The notes: generated by a model from the letters alone, not told the origin. Shown: positions 43,701-57,000, numbered from the stretch's first letter. The stretch is DNA of 64,000 bases from Prunus persica (GCF_000346465.2 NC_034014.1:23198522-23262521), one strand, 5' to 3'. A program made the numbers and translations.

Positions 43701-44144
43701 GAAGCGGAGATTAACTGTGATGAAGATATTAACTGTGATGAGGAATCAACTGACGTTGGAACAGAGGAAGACGCTTATTCAAGGCCTGTTGACCAAATCT
43801 CAACAAACAAACAAACAGATCAGTCTTATTCCTCACCACGAAATCGAAGACAACATGGAGGTTTAAGTGTTGCGTTAGATGAAATTCCTGCATCATTCGT
43901 GGAAATGATAAAAGCTTCAAATGAGCAAACGCGAGTCCTATGTGAATCACTGCAACCCAAAGGTAACGAAGCAGGTGAGCTGTACCGTGAGGTTAAACCT
44001 ATGGGGCTTTCTGTTACGGATCGAGTTAAAGCATTAAGACTGCTTGTGGCTAATCCTTTTTATGCTGAACTCTTCCTTACCTTAGATAATGAAGAGAAAT
44101 TGGAATTTGTTAAGCAACTCATTGATGAATCATCTAAGAAATGA
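40766..44144 (+). CDS. Chimeric MRG-fragment / double Myb-SANT-like protein
   Basis: Five exons with conserved splice sites join in phase 0 to about 600 residues: 40766-40870, 41484-41582, 42255-42623, 42758-43372 and 43530-44144. Exons 1 and 2 are copies of MRG exon 1 (MGNSSTDDSATNGRG...YSEGDMILAYDAK) and MRG exon 7 (DTVSLENLVMSQIPSILRKQ), including flanking intron sequence. Exons 3-5 encode two Myb/SANT-like domains (Myb_DNA-bind_3 type): RRVWTKEEEDALLDILEELV...KTGFGWNDVRK and a second copy with SGFGWNDLKK, each ended by a W(R)xKxFPLYDRL block. An acidic INCDE-type repeat near residue 445-470 and a C-terminal helix (NPFYAELFLTLDNEEKLEFV) follow. Related plant proteins (LIMYB/At2g29880-like, also transposon-derived) bind DNA. 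If the first two exons are not used, translation could start at Met 42267. Exon 1 ends at a GC donor. Confidence 0.65.
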
Positions 44145-45258
44145 ATTGTATATTGTGGAATTGTATTTGAACAAGTAAATTTGCTGAATGATTTTTAACT
44201 CATCTTGCACTGATTATGGATGTATTTTCTGACGGATGTTGCTGATATATGCACCAGCAATGCAATGTTTACGTCATTAGCAAAAGTTTGTTGAATTTCT
44301 TTTAAAGTCAACAAATTTCATCGTAAGTTCAAGGTTAGTCAGTATTCTCGGTATTGGGGGATCCTAGGGTCGAGTCATCTGCCATGTTTTTCATTTTCTT
44401 ATTGTTACGGTCACACCCTTGTATTACTAATACACTCATATTATAACATGTGTATTTATTTAGTAATGTTATACCTTGTATTCATGGCATATCATTCACG
44501 TTGTCTATCCATATAACACATGGATTAATAACACCATGTGATAGTATGATAGTAACACCCAATTATCTTTCCACAAAAACAAACTCTTTGTAGTTAAAAA
44601 TCTGTAAGATCTATTAATTTTCTTTTATTTTTCTTAATTGGTTTTGTTTTCCTCCTCATTTTAAAGATTTTATGTCTTAATATGTTGTACTAGATCCTCA
44701 TAGGCAAATTGTCATTCCATGAGATGTACACTCATGCAACAAATTGTAACTCACTAACCAAGAGGTCCTAAGTTGAATTTCCTCTCATCTGTTGATTAAA
44801 GGTATAAAAATAATTTATAAAAGACCTACTAGTGTAATGGTTTGAAACAATTTATCCTTCCGAAAAAGTCATGAATTCGAGTCTTAGCATTCGTGTAGTG
44901 TAATGAGAATGACAATTTTTATTTTTATTTTTTTAATTATGGAAATGCTGGTTTATATTTTTTGGAAAAAAAAAAAACTTATTTACTGTAGTGTACTGAA
45001 ACAATAATAACCTTGTTTGGCAAAAAATAAAATAAAAATAAACACAATAATAACCTTTAAAAAAATAAACAGATAAAATGGGGGAGGGGGGATTTTTATT
45101 AGAGTGACAAATCAGATCCCATCCCATCTTGTACTTTAATTTAAACACCCACTCTGCGCGACGGGTCACTCTCAAGCTCAACAGAGTGACCGCGCTTTCT
45201 GTGCTCTCCTCTCGAGTTCTCAAACTGAAGGAGCTGCTGGAGCTGTTACTCCGCGAAA
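44145..45258. other. Intergenic: 3' region of the chimeric gene and MRG promoter
   Basis: AT-rich. The last 200 bases, GC-richer with a CT-rich leader, are the likely MRG promoter and 5' UTR. No gene is seen. Confidence 0.5.
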
Positions 45259-48200
45259 ATGGCGAACTCGTCCAGAGATGACTCGCCCACCGACGGCGAC
45301 ACCTCTAGCGGCGACGCTCCTCCCTCCAATTCCAGCCTCTACTCCGAGGGTGAGAAGATCCTTGCCTACCATGGCCCTCGCATCTACGAAGCCAAGGCAA
45401 GTCCAACGAACCCTCCTTTCGTTTCTCTTTCCCTGACCTCCATTTCTTTAATCTCTGTGCCCTAGTTTTCCGAATTCTCTATTTCTTGTTTTGTTTTACT
45501 TCTTGAATTTTGTTAAGCTTCGACGGAATGGTTTTGAATTTTTGTCTAGGGTTTTGGGGTTGTAATCCTTAGTCTTTGTGTGCAATTGGCTCCTTTTAGG
45601 TATTTGTTTTCTACCCAAAAAAGGAAAGAAAAAGAAAAGAAAAGAAATCAAGGTCTAGATAGCTATTGATTTCCAAGGCAGTTGTTGATTTTGATTAGTT
45701 TGTTCAATATTGATTTGGAATTCCAACATGCAATTAAGAAATAGTTCACAAAGAAATGGTTTAAATCTTGTTCTAAAGAAATTGATGCAGGAGTTTTCCT
45801 TTATTTGCATCAATTGCAGGTTCTCTTCATGTTGAATTATTCATTGGGACCAATTTACTACTCTTGCACTTGCACATATTGCACGCTTCAGTCTACTTCC
45901 TCAAAAATTATAAAATTAAAAAACCATATATAACTCCAATCCAGCTCAGGTAGTAATTATGATTTTACCTTTTCACCAGAAGGGCATAATTCACATATCC
46001 TTTTAGATAATTTTAACCTTTTATTAGTCCAGCTCTCTCTAGCACTACGGCATAACCAGCGTAGTTGGTGATTTCGTTCTGAAAGATGCAATGGGCCATC
46101 TGTGTAGTATGTATATATATATATATATACAGGGAACTAGCTTTAACCTTTCGCAAAAGTGAATTACCAATACTAAATCTGCTCCAAATTCAGCTATATT
46201 CCTTGAATTCTTTACTCTTTTTGTGTTTCTGTAGTTATAATCTAAACAACTTTAACTTTTCACATTTCAGGTTCAAAAGGCAGAGCTGAGGAAAAATGAA
46301 TGGAGATACTTTGTTCACTACCTCGTAAGTAGAATAACACCTCTCCCCATACACATTCTTGAATAATAACGCATATTATGGTGACAACATGTAGGTAAGC
46401 AAAGTAGTTTCTGGTTATGATATTAACATTTGTACGGTTTGGTGTTTTGCAGGGTTGGAATAAAAAGTGAGTATGCCTTCTATAACTTCTATTCTATTTC
46501 TATCTACATTATTAAATTTTCCAATTTTAGAATGTGAAATGAATGAGGTAAAGAATGCAACTCAGAGCTACCTCCAATGTTTCCCAAGTTCTAGCTGTAC
46601 TGTGCTGTATTTTGGATCTAGTTTCATTCAAGAAAAATAAAACTTATATTTAAAACATTCCTCTGCAATGCTTCCCTTATCTCCACAAATATGATGTTCT
46701 GACTTCCAAAGCTAAGCGAGCTACAATTTTAGATCATGGAAATAGCAATAGAAATAGAAGGTTCTAACTGGTTCAGTTAGTAAAGTCTTTTTATTGTTGT
46801 ACATAAATTCTAGGATTCCTTTACCAGGTTGAGGGTGTTTATGGATAAAAGAAAACTACCTCTTATGGTGTAGCATGGGATTCCAATGAACGGAATAAAG
46901 AGAATAATAATAAAAGTAGGAATGGTGTTATCTTTCTTTTATTTTTTATCATTTGATAATAAGTGGTAAAAATAGATATATGAACCGATTTTCTGGTGTC
47001 TTTTGAAAACTGATGTTTTATTAAAGCTTTCTAAGCCATAAGATCATGCATGCATCACCCTGTTTTAATTTACAAACTAATCCCTCAAAAAAATGCACAT
47101 CTCATTTGTGTTGTCTGAAAAGACTACCTTAGAGTTGTATAATCTTTACTCGAAATGTTTTCTTTCGTTAATAATTATGCCCTTTTCAAAAAGGGATACA
47201 GAAATCATTACTATGGCTTGGACATCTTGCCAACAGTTGGGACGAATGGGTAGGTGGGGATCGCCTGTTGAAAAATACTGAAGATAATATCATGAAGCAG
47301 CAAGCTCTTGACAAGAAACAAGGTGTGGACAAGAATACAAAATCAGGACGCTCAGCTCAAACAAAGCCAAAAAGTTCTTCTGGTTAGCGTTGCTCATTTT
47401 TTTTTCTTTAGTTTTAGTGCCACAAAGGCTCCAATAGCTGTTTTCTCACTGCCTATCATCCTTTGTACATCCTTATTTGTTATCAATGATTTTTGTTTTT
47501 GTTGTGTTTTCTGTTGATACTAATTACTGTGTTGAATTTTTGTAGATGCAAAAGCAGAGAAAGAAGACCACAAGAACAATGGTACAATTTACTTTCTTTA
47601 ATATTTTTTTCTTGAAAAACATATGTTGTAAAAGAAATTACCTGCATCTCTTAAAGAATTAATATTAAATTTATTGCAGTGACAAAGGGGAAGAAGCGGA
47701 AGAATGACTTAGGCGCTGAGGTGTGGCATTTATTAGGATTAAATATACTACTTTGCTTTTTTCCCCCCCATTTTCTAGATAGCTGTCAGATGTGTTGTTC
47801 TCACTTGCCATCTTTACTCCTTACTTCCATTTTTCTCTGTGTGATAGGCTTGTGCGCATGAAATTGATACTCAGTGTTTCTTTTCTGAAGCTTTAAGATG
47901 CTTATAGTGCTGGTCCTTTGAGCCTTTCTAATAAAAATGAAAATGAAAAGAAGAAACACAGAAATGCAGCTATCCCTGCTAAATTTTGATATTTGTCTGT
48001 GCCAAGCTGCATGTGTGTTTACTCACAAATGATAGATGCTTCCTTCCAGAACTCTTTAGATCTTTTTAAGTTTTCTTATTAACCTTTCTTTGATGGTGGA
48101 GTAATTGTGGGTTCTATAATTGTTAGAAGGACACTGTGTCCCTGGAAAAGCTTGTCAAGATTCAAATTCCTCCAACACTAAGGAAGCAACTTGTTGATGA

Positions 48201-50130
48201 TTGGGAATTCATCTTTCAGCAGGATAAGGTAGACATGAACTGTTAGAAGCAACTTCTTCTGACAATTATGTAGGATGATGTTTTCGTAGTTAAATGACTT
48301 TCAGAAATGTATTTGGTTCTTCCAGCCTTTCAATGATACTTTTAAATCTTTCATTATTATATTGATTGCTGAAGAATTCTGTTTCTGCAGCTTGTTAAAC
48401 TTCCTCGTTCCCCAACTGTAGATGACATTTTGCAGAAGTACCTCGACTACAGGACAAAGAAGGATGGCAAGTAAGTTTAGCTAAGCCTATTGGACAGAAG
48501 TTGATTTTCTATCCTTGTATTAGCTTTTGTTCTTTTTCTTTCCTGTGCTTGTTATTTGAATTGCTGTTTCTATTATTTAGTTCTGACATATATAAGTATG
48601 CTGCCCTATGGATTCATTAATGTATTTTGACATATGATGTCCGATGATTTAATTAACTCTATATAAGTAGGCCCCATTCAATTTTTTTCTTTTTTAGGTA
48701 CTGTAATCTTGCAGCTTGTGTGTATAATGTAAGATGTAATTTTTGAGTTTTAATGTACATGGTGATGATTGGCATGGACTATGCTCTCTTGAATACAGGG
48801 TGACTGATCCAGTAGGTGAAGTCCTGAAAGGAATACGATGTTACTTTGACAAAGCATTGCCAGTGATGCTCTTATACAAAAAGGAACGCAAACAGTATCA
48901 AGAAACAGTTGTAGGTGATGTCTCTCCATCAACAATATATGGTGCCGAACATTTACTACGACTCTTTGGTATGATCACCAATAAGTGTCAGTTATTAGAA
49001 ATGTTATGGACTCATGATTGTTTGTCTTGTCTGGTTGTCATTGTAATATTTTTGACATGCTATGTTTGATAAGAACTGAGGCTGGCCAGTTGATTCTTGT
49101 AAATGTGTGCTTTTGATGTCTCTTGCATTGAATTTAATCATTGCTGGCTCAGAAGCATTACTATCCTGTTAGGTCTCCTGGGCCCCTTTGCTTTGGTGGG
49201 ACAGGACAAGCTTGGGTTTGCAAAGGTTGAGGTTTGAGGAAGAAGGGGAAGATACCTATAGCTAGGCATTTATAGTCCTTGCAACTTCTATAATTGCTTT
49301 CTTTGAAAATCCAACATAATTATCCTCAAGAGAGGACCTTAACTTGAAAGTTGTTTTACATATTAAGTGAATTTTGTTTTTCAAGGGAATCGCTTCTTGC
49401 AATGATCAAGGACGCTTCTTGCAATGATCAAGGACGCTTCTCGTAGTATTATTAAATCGGTGTAGAATGAATAAATTTCTCATCCATAATTTAGTCGTTT
49501 TCTGTGGTGGTGACAATTTTTGGGAGAAATTTAGTCCAAGCTGTTGATTTTGAAATCCTAACATGTCCCCTCTGCATTTAGAACTCACTGAATCTCGTGG
49601 TTTGTATAAGAAAGTCTCTTCTGATTTGATTACCGTATCATGAGATGATTTATGCAAATCATTTCTTTCAAAGTAAAATATGTTTTGTAATGAAAGTTGT
49701 CATATTTTAGAATTTGAATGCAATCATGATAACTTTCTGGTGTTTGCAGTAAAGTTACCAGAGCTTTTGGCTTATGTCAACATTGAGGAGGAAACACAGA
49801 CCCGCTTACAGCAGAAATTACTTGATTTTCTCAAGTACGCATTCAAACCTTTTACTTTATTAGGAGATATTTCCGTTTTCTCAATTTTGGTTTCAGTAAG
49901 GTTAGATGAAAACTTATGCATCATCACCGTCGTCACATTTAGCTTCTTCTTGACTATTCCTTTGAACTGAAAAATTAGTTGTGCATTTCCCAATCATTTT
50001 TTATATGTGATTGTATATTTATACGGTGAATTCTACTAGAGGATCAAAATCTTTTAAAAGAAGTTACTGTGTGCTTTATGGGAAACATGAAGGGGAAAAG
50101 GCAATCTGCTACACACACACAACACAACCC

Positions 50131-50180
<50 letters not shown>

Positions 50181-50438
50181 TTTTGGGATGGGAGCACTTG
50201 TTTTACCTCTCGAGTAGTTATGATGTACTAGAATTTACATTTGCACTTTGTCATTTATTTATTTCTGTGTTCTTCCAATTCAATGCAGCATACTGTAAAC
50301 ATATGCTGGGTGCACTTTTTCACAAGTAATATTTCATGGTCATGCAGGTTTCTGCAGAAAAATCACAGTACATTCTTCCTTTCTGCTTATGATGGCTCAA
50401 AAAGTGTTGAAGGGAAAGGCAAGGGGAAACATGACTGA
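45259..50438 (+). CDS. MRG-domain chromatin protein (MORF-related)
   Basis: Eleven exons give 318 residues: 45259-45396, 46271-46324, 46453-46466, 47237-47382, 47546-47581, 47680-47720, 48127-48228, 48391-48470, 48799-48968, 49750-49834 and 50348-50438; the phases close exactly. The N-terminal chromo-barrel (ILAYHGPRIYEAKVQKAELR, then WRYFVHYLGWNKNWDEWV) carries the aromatic cage that binds methylated H3K4/H3K36 in Arabidopsis MRG1/MRG2. A Lys-rich linker leads to the MRG domain (VKIQIPPTLRKQLVDDWEFI, YGAEHLLRLFVKLPELL, FLKFLQKNHSTFF), which docks partners. The protein acts in the nucleus; the Arabidopsis homologues promote flowering by reading H3K36me3 at FT and related genes. Intron 1 begins GC rather than GT (aag/gcaagt). 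A 14-base micro-exon (46453-46466) is required for the frame. A CT microsatellite lies in intron 10 (50134-50177). Confidence 0.92.
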
Positions 50439-51076
50439 ATTGCCACAGAAACTGCTCTAACTTCTGCTCTCTCATACTTGCCATCTTTGGATGGATGGCA
50501 AAGGCAGTGCAGAGATTCATGACCTAGTTGGCATGTTATGGATTCATCCACCAAGACAATCCACAAACATGGAACATCCAGTTTGTTGTTGTAACATTAG
50601 CATTAATTCATTCTTTTTTTGTCCTTTTTTTTTTTTTGGACTTGTTGCTCTGTGAAGAGAATTTCTTGCTTGAATACCACAAGTCATTCTTGTAACCTTG
50701 GCAAGCAATAGTTGTGTTTATGATGTGCATTTGTAAAAACTCTGGTTAAAGAAACAAAAATTGTGGTTGGAATTTTAATGTAGGCATCCACAAAGTTGAC
50801 ATTTATTATGACCCGTATCATATCTATAGAAAATCCTCAGTTTGGTCAATCATGAAAATTTAATCTTCTTCAACCAGTCTTGATAAAAATCAAGGGTGGG
50901 ATGGATACAAACACATATAGAACTGTAGAATGGAGGACGGCTGCAACGCCTGCAAACTGCAAAATTGCACTAGCCGTGGCCAATCGATCGGCCATGGCGT
51001 GCTGATCCACAATAAGAATCAAAGCACAAGTTTATTCGTGAATTGACAGAGTTATCGTAGACAGAATTGTCTTTGA
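50439..51076. other. Intergenic between convergent MRG and CAD-like genes
   Basis: Holds both 3' UTR regions, with a poly-T/A zone near 50630 and aataaaa-type motifs. No other gene is seen. Confidence 0.55.
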
Positions 51077-52435
51077 TCATTCCAGGTCACTGCCAGCTAC
51101 ATCCAGGACAAACCTAAACCTCACATCATTCCTTTCCATTCTCTCAAATGCCTCGTTAAGATAATCCATTTTTACAGTCTCTATGAAAGATTTCAAACCC
51201 TTGTCTGCCCAAAACTCCAATATTTCCCGAGTTTCTTCCATGCTGCCGATGAGGCTCCCGGTAATGGTCCTCTTCCCTGTATAACAACACAAAATTTAAA
51301 TCACTGTATTCTATTTTCTAACCTCACTCATTTCAATGGAAAAATGTAATAGAAATGGTAGCAGAGGATGTACCTAGAATTATGTCAACTGCATCAAGCT
51401 GCAGAGGCTTAGGCACAGCAGCAACTATTATGAGTTTTCCATCAACCTTGAGCAGCGAAAGGTACAATCGCAGCGGGTGCAAAGCTGGCACGGTGTCAAG
51501 AATATAGTCAACGCTATTAGCAGCTCCCTCCATCTCAGCTGCATTGGAGCTCACCAGAAAAGCATCTGCACCTAAAATTTCCAAAGCCTCTTCCCTCTTC
51601 TTATCGGAAGAACTTATCAGTCACATGGTGACCCATTGCCTTTGCAATTAACACACCCAGATGACCTACTCCTCCTAAACCCAATATCCCTGCCTTGAGA
51701 ACCTTATTAGAACCCATGAATTGCTTCAGTGGACTGTAAGCTGTTACCCCAGCACACAACAATGGAGCTGCCTGATCCAGTGCTAGCTTCTCGGGTATTC
51801 GAACCACAAACCTACATTCACTCTAATTTTTTCAGGGTAACTCAAAACGTAGGCAATATGGATAGATTTATTTTCTTGTTTTTTTGGTTACCTTTGATGA
51901 ACAACCATGGCAGAGGAGAAGCCTCCCCTCGTGGGACTTCCATCTTTGTTGGTATCATTGTAAGTGACGATTTTGTTGTGGCAATATTGCTCCATGTTGG
52001 ATTGGCAAGACAGGCATTCTCCACAGGACCCAACTATACCCCCAACTCCCACTAAGTCCCCAACTCTAAATTTCTTTACCTCTGAACCCAACTCCACCAC
52101 TTCTCCCACCACTTCATGCCTTCAAATTCAAGCATAACAGGTTTAACAGCACTATTGATCTACAAGGAAACCCTAAACATAAGCTTCTTTTGGTAATATG
52201 CAGCATGCATGAAATGAAGCAGCCTGATTTGTGTGCTTTATATATAATGCCAAAATATGCTCACCCAGGAACCAAAGGGTAATTGGTATTGTGAATCTCA
52301 TTTCTCATCTGATGAAGATCTGTGTGGTCCACTCCACAGTACAAAACCTTCAACACTACATCTTCTGAACCTGTTTTCCTGCATGTTCATGGGGACATTT
52401 AGAAACTAGTTCATTACCTACCTACCACCACCACC

Positions 52436-52477
<42 letters not shown>

Positions 52478-52551
52478 AGATTGAATGAATAGGGAGAAAG
52501 AATTCCAGAAGTGTCTCTGGCTGCCCAACCAAATGCCTTTCTTCCCTCCAT
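51077..52551 (-). pseudogene. Cinnamyl alcohol dehydrogenase-like gene with a 2-base deletion
   Basis: Five exons on the minus strand: 52551-52475, 52378-52265, 52119-51892, 51811-51374 and 51276-51077, splicing in consistent phase. The product is a zinc-dependent medium-chain alcohol dehydrogenase of the CAD family: AFGWAARDTSGILSPYSF, substrate-site YCGVDHTDLHQ, PLVPGHEVVGEV, the structural-zinc cysteines in GSCGECLSCQSNMEQYC, and the NADP loop GLGGVGHLG. In exon 4 the codons run ...AMGHHVT and then DKFFR and a stop. Two bases are missing just before ataagttcttccg (about 51612-51620), where the family has a V-I-S-S-S-type strand. The frame reopens at EALEILGADAFLVSS and runs to the natural end ([13 protein letters not shown]). 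The total would be 352 residues, the normal CAD length. The gene is either a very recent pseudogene or a local sequence error. CADs reduce cinnamyl and related aldehydes; substrate here is open. Confidence 0.75.
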
Positions 52552-54067
52552 TTGTTACAGATATCAATTGGTAAGCAATGAACAAAATGAGCAAGGCAAG
52601 AAGAGAGTAATAATTAAGAAATAATACAATGGTGAAGCTGGTGTATTGCTCTTTGGGGGTTTTATACTCGTCTCAAGCTCCATGACCAATTGACCCTCAG
52701 CCTTAGTTTTTTAATGAATTCAAAGAGTACTATATCAGAGAGGTGCTCTGCATTCAGTCAGAAAAGGTTACAAAAATGTAGTCCAAGGCTGTGGAGGCTG
52801 CAAGTAAAAACAAAAAAATAAACATATTTAAAAAAATGTGAGGCAGAGACAGACAACCCAACCAAATCTTATTGATCCACAATTCAAAATTCCAATTGGA
52901 TCATGACAAGGCATTTGGGAGATTTGTGGAGACATGACAAAAATCAATGTTTTTTACTATAATATTTCTTGGTGGGTGCTCAAGTTGATTTCCTAGCCTC
53001 ATCACACACGTCATGTACCTTGACCTTTACAAGGACTCACTGAGAGAAAGTTGGTCAGCCCCTCATAATTTGGCAGTCTATATACTTTCCATCAGGCCTC
53101 TGCTTCCAGAATGCATGCATGCAAAGGGTATTGCAACTTTTTTAGCAGAAGGAGAAGCCATGTCTGACAAATTAGTTTTAGGAATTTTTGACCAAAGAAT
53201 TGGCTGCCCATATCGGATGACCATTTGAATGTGACAACATAAGTTTTTTTTTTCATTCTTGGGTTTGATTGTTGCCAGACCAATTTGCATTCCCATCACC
53301 TTTAAATCACAAAAAAATAAAAAAATAAAACACAAACAGTTATATAAGATAAGAATAATACAAAATTCTCCTCATCAGCTGCTCAACCCTATCCATCCAT
53401 ATATTCAAGCTGCCCCTTCACTTCGCATCAAACTTTCCTTGTGCAGAATTGAATCATAAATAAGACCCTGTAAAAGTTTTGGTTTTAAATTGCTATGGAC
53501 TTAACAGTTCCTTACTGCAACCATTTTCTTTTATTTTAAAACAAATCAATCACACTAATTTCCATAATTTTATTTTTTTCTGTCACTAATTTCCATAAAT
53601 TTTAAGAACATGAATAAGCACAAATGAACTTAAGAATAAGATTATCAAACGCCCATTAATCAATCAACGAGAAAACGTAAAATCAAATTGAACAAATCAT
53701 AATAAATAATTTAGTAATCAAATCCAAATCGAATCAAATTAGCAAATTTACATCCAAGAAGAGGAAAAATAAAAAAGAAAGAGAAAAGGACTGGACCGTA
53801 GCCGTAGGCCATTGAAGATTATGACTTTTTGGCAAACAAATTCAACGGCCCAAATCCCATTTGTTTCTTCCACCTCCGAAATGAGCACATGGTGTGGAGA
53901 CCATGTCATCACCTCCTCCAATTAACCCCCAGTCTGGGTCTCAGAGCCACTGACCCACCGCTGCAAACGAAAGAGACGATGCTTCCAGCTTCCAACTTCT
54001 CACCTTCAACTCACGCCAAGCTCTGAGAGAGAGACCCTCTCTCCTCTCTCCTCTCTCAAAAACCCAA
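52552..54067. other. Shared upstream region of the CAD-like gene and HMA1
   Basis: The two genes diverge from this 1.5 kb. The proximal part for HMA1 (53985-54067) is CT-rich leader sequence. The middle, 53250-53800, is AT-rich with no ORF worth calling. An AG microsatellite (52437-52472) sits just inside intron 1 of the CAD-like gene. Confidence 0.5.
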
Positions 54068-57000
54068 ATGGAAAGCCTCCTACATTTTCCAATTCCAATC
54101 AGAGCCAGCAACCACCACCACTCTCTTCTTCTGAGTCATCACCCCACCACAACTCGACTCAACTCGCCCTCCTCCCCAAAACCCATCATCCGCGCTCCCC
54201 TCTTTCGCTTCAAACCCCTTCCTCCTCTCCGCAATTCCACCACTCTCCGATGCACCGCCTACGCATGCGATCACGATCACCACCACCACGACCATCACCA
54301 CCACCACCATCATCATCATCACCATGGCTCTGATGAGCTCACCGGACCTCAGAAACAGTTCGTCCGATTCGCCAAGGCAGTACGTTGGACCGACCTCGCC
54401 GATTTCCTCAGGGAGCACTTGCAGTTGTGCTTCTGCTCCACCACTCTCTTTCTCGCAGCCGCTGCCTGCCCTTATTTGATGCCCAAGCTCGCCGTGAAGC
54501 CTATGCAGAACGCTTTCATACTCATCGCTTTTCCTCTAGTAGGGGTGAGAACCAAGACCTGACATTTTTTGTGTTCAGTTGACTAATAAACCCTAGAATT
54601 TGGTCTGCACTGTGCAGTTATTTATTGAGTTTGAATTCAATTTAATCGTAGGTCTCTGCTGCACTTGACGCGCTGACAGATATTAGTGGTGGGAAGGTGA
54701 ACATTCATGTATTAATGGCTTTAGCGGCCTTTGCTTCCGTGTTCATGGGGAATGCACTGGAAGGAGGGTTACTGTTGGCAATGTTCAATCTTGCTCATAT
54801 CGGTAAGCATTTCAATTTCAAGTTCGATACTTTTGTTTTGTGGCAATGTGTATTGATCAATGGTTGTGCGTTGATTTCAGCTGAGGAGTATTTCACCAGT
54901 CGTTCCATGATCGATGTGAAAGAGTTGAAAGAAAATTATCCGGATTTCGCTCTTGTGCTTGACATCAATGATGAAGAACTTCCCAATACATCTAATTTGG
55001 CGTACAAGCAGGTTCCTGTGCACGACATACAAGTGGGGTCGTTTATCTTGGTCGGAGCTGGCGAGGTATGGGAACAAATTTACCATCTTTTTTTATTTTT
55101 TTCGATATGGTTAGTAGTTTATAGTCAAGCTATGACCCTAAATGCCTGTCTGTGAGATAGGTTTTGTCCTCACTCTAATGACATATCGTTTATATCTCAT
55201 TAAATGACACGTTAGAATGTGGAAGCGTAGTAATGGGAGCTTGTATTGTGATTAGTCTGTGCCTGTAGATTGTGAAGTTTTCCAAGGTAATGCCACCATT
55301 ACCATTGAGCACTTGACAGGAGAAATTAAACCATTGGAGACAACAGTTGGAGACAGGGTACCTGGTGGTGCAAGGAACTTGGATGGCAGGATAATAGTGA
55401 AGGTGACAGTTGCCTTAGCTAGGTTTTTAGAGTTCTCGTGCGAGTAAATCTTGTGTGATGATGATGGTGATTGGGTGCTAAATCCAATTGTTGATGCAGG
55501 CAACAAAAACTTGGAAAGAGTCAACCCTTAGCAGGATTGTGCAATTGACTGAAGAAGCACAACTGAATAAACCAAAGCTTCAGAGGTGGCTGGATCAGTT
55601 TGGCGAGCAATACAGCAAGGTGGTTGTAGTTTTGTCAGCTGCTATTGCTCTTCTTGGTCCATTCCTATTCAAGTGGCCATTTATTGGTACATCAGGTAAT
55701 CTGCACTAAGCACTTTCACTATGACACACTCTTGCCACTAACGATTTTTCTTTTTTTACTACCAGTTTGAAATATCAAAATCTAAAAGAACTACGTTTTG
55801 TCTGCCACTAAAAGAACTAGCTGAAGAGCTGCTTTGCACTAGATGTATTCATAATAGGTTGAAAGAACTGTTCGAAACCATTATGTTAAAATTTTTTACC
55901 TAACTCCAGTGTTGGGGGGTCTACAGATTTTTTCCCCTATTATTTATCTTTTCTGTTTTTTTGGGGACATGCTTGTCATCCATTTGGTTGATGTCTGCTT
56001 AATACTTTAGCTTGTAGAGGGTCAGTTTATAGAGCATTGGGCCTCATGGTGGCAGCATCACCATGTGCTTTGGCTGTAGCTCCGTTGGCATATGCTACTG
56101 CAATTAGCTCCTGCGCAAAGAAGGTAGACATCATGATATTTGTTTCTTTTACATGCATTTATGTATTGCAGTTGTAAACTGTGTGCGGTAAAATTCCATT
56201 GGGTATTAGCAGAAAGTTCTGTTAATGCAATTGGGGATGGACACATCACCTTCCATTTTCCATATAGGGGATATTGCTGAAAGGTGGCCATGTGCTAGAT
56301 GCTCTAGCTTCTTGTCACACAATTGCATTTGATAAAACTGGGACCTTGACAACTGGGGGGCTAGCGTTCAAAGCAATTGAACCAATTTACGGGCACCGGA
56401 TGACAAACAATATATCAGATTTTTCTTCCTGTTGTGCCCCCAGCTGTGAAAAGGAGGCCCTTGCTGTTGCTGCTGCAATGGAGAAGGGCACCACTCACCC
56501 TATTGGAAGGTAGTGTTCTCTGACAGAACCCCGTTATTTTGTCTGTTGAATCTTCAACTTAGTCTACCCTGCGATTGTAATCTGTAAATATCCTTTCTGA
56601 TTCAACATGTATTCATCTACTTTGTTTCCTGCTCAAAAAGAGTATTGTACAATTCTACCCCTTGCAAAAAAATATTTGCTTTAATTTCCTCTAGTCTATT
56701 AATGGGGTTTGTTTGAATCATATATACTGTTTAACGTATGAAACATGTTCAACTTGATGTTATCAGTACTTATATATCTTTCTTTTCTTGTGCAGAGCTG
56801 TGGTAGACCATAGTGAAGGGAAAGACCTTCCTTCTGTTTCTGTTGAGAGTTTCGAGTACTTTCCAGGCAGAGGACTAATTGCTACTCTCAATGGCATAGA
56901 GGTAATTTGTGTTCTAACTAGCATATATCTTTTGTTTTATACATTTCAGCTTTAGTAATGCAATGCTTTACTCATTTTTCTGCTCCAGTATGACCCCTTC

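Noticed and set aside
54080..54418. 112-residue minus-strand ORF over HMA1 exon 1
   Set aside because: Antisense of the histidine codon run reads as Met/Val repeats; no family features.
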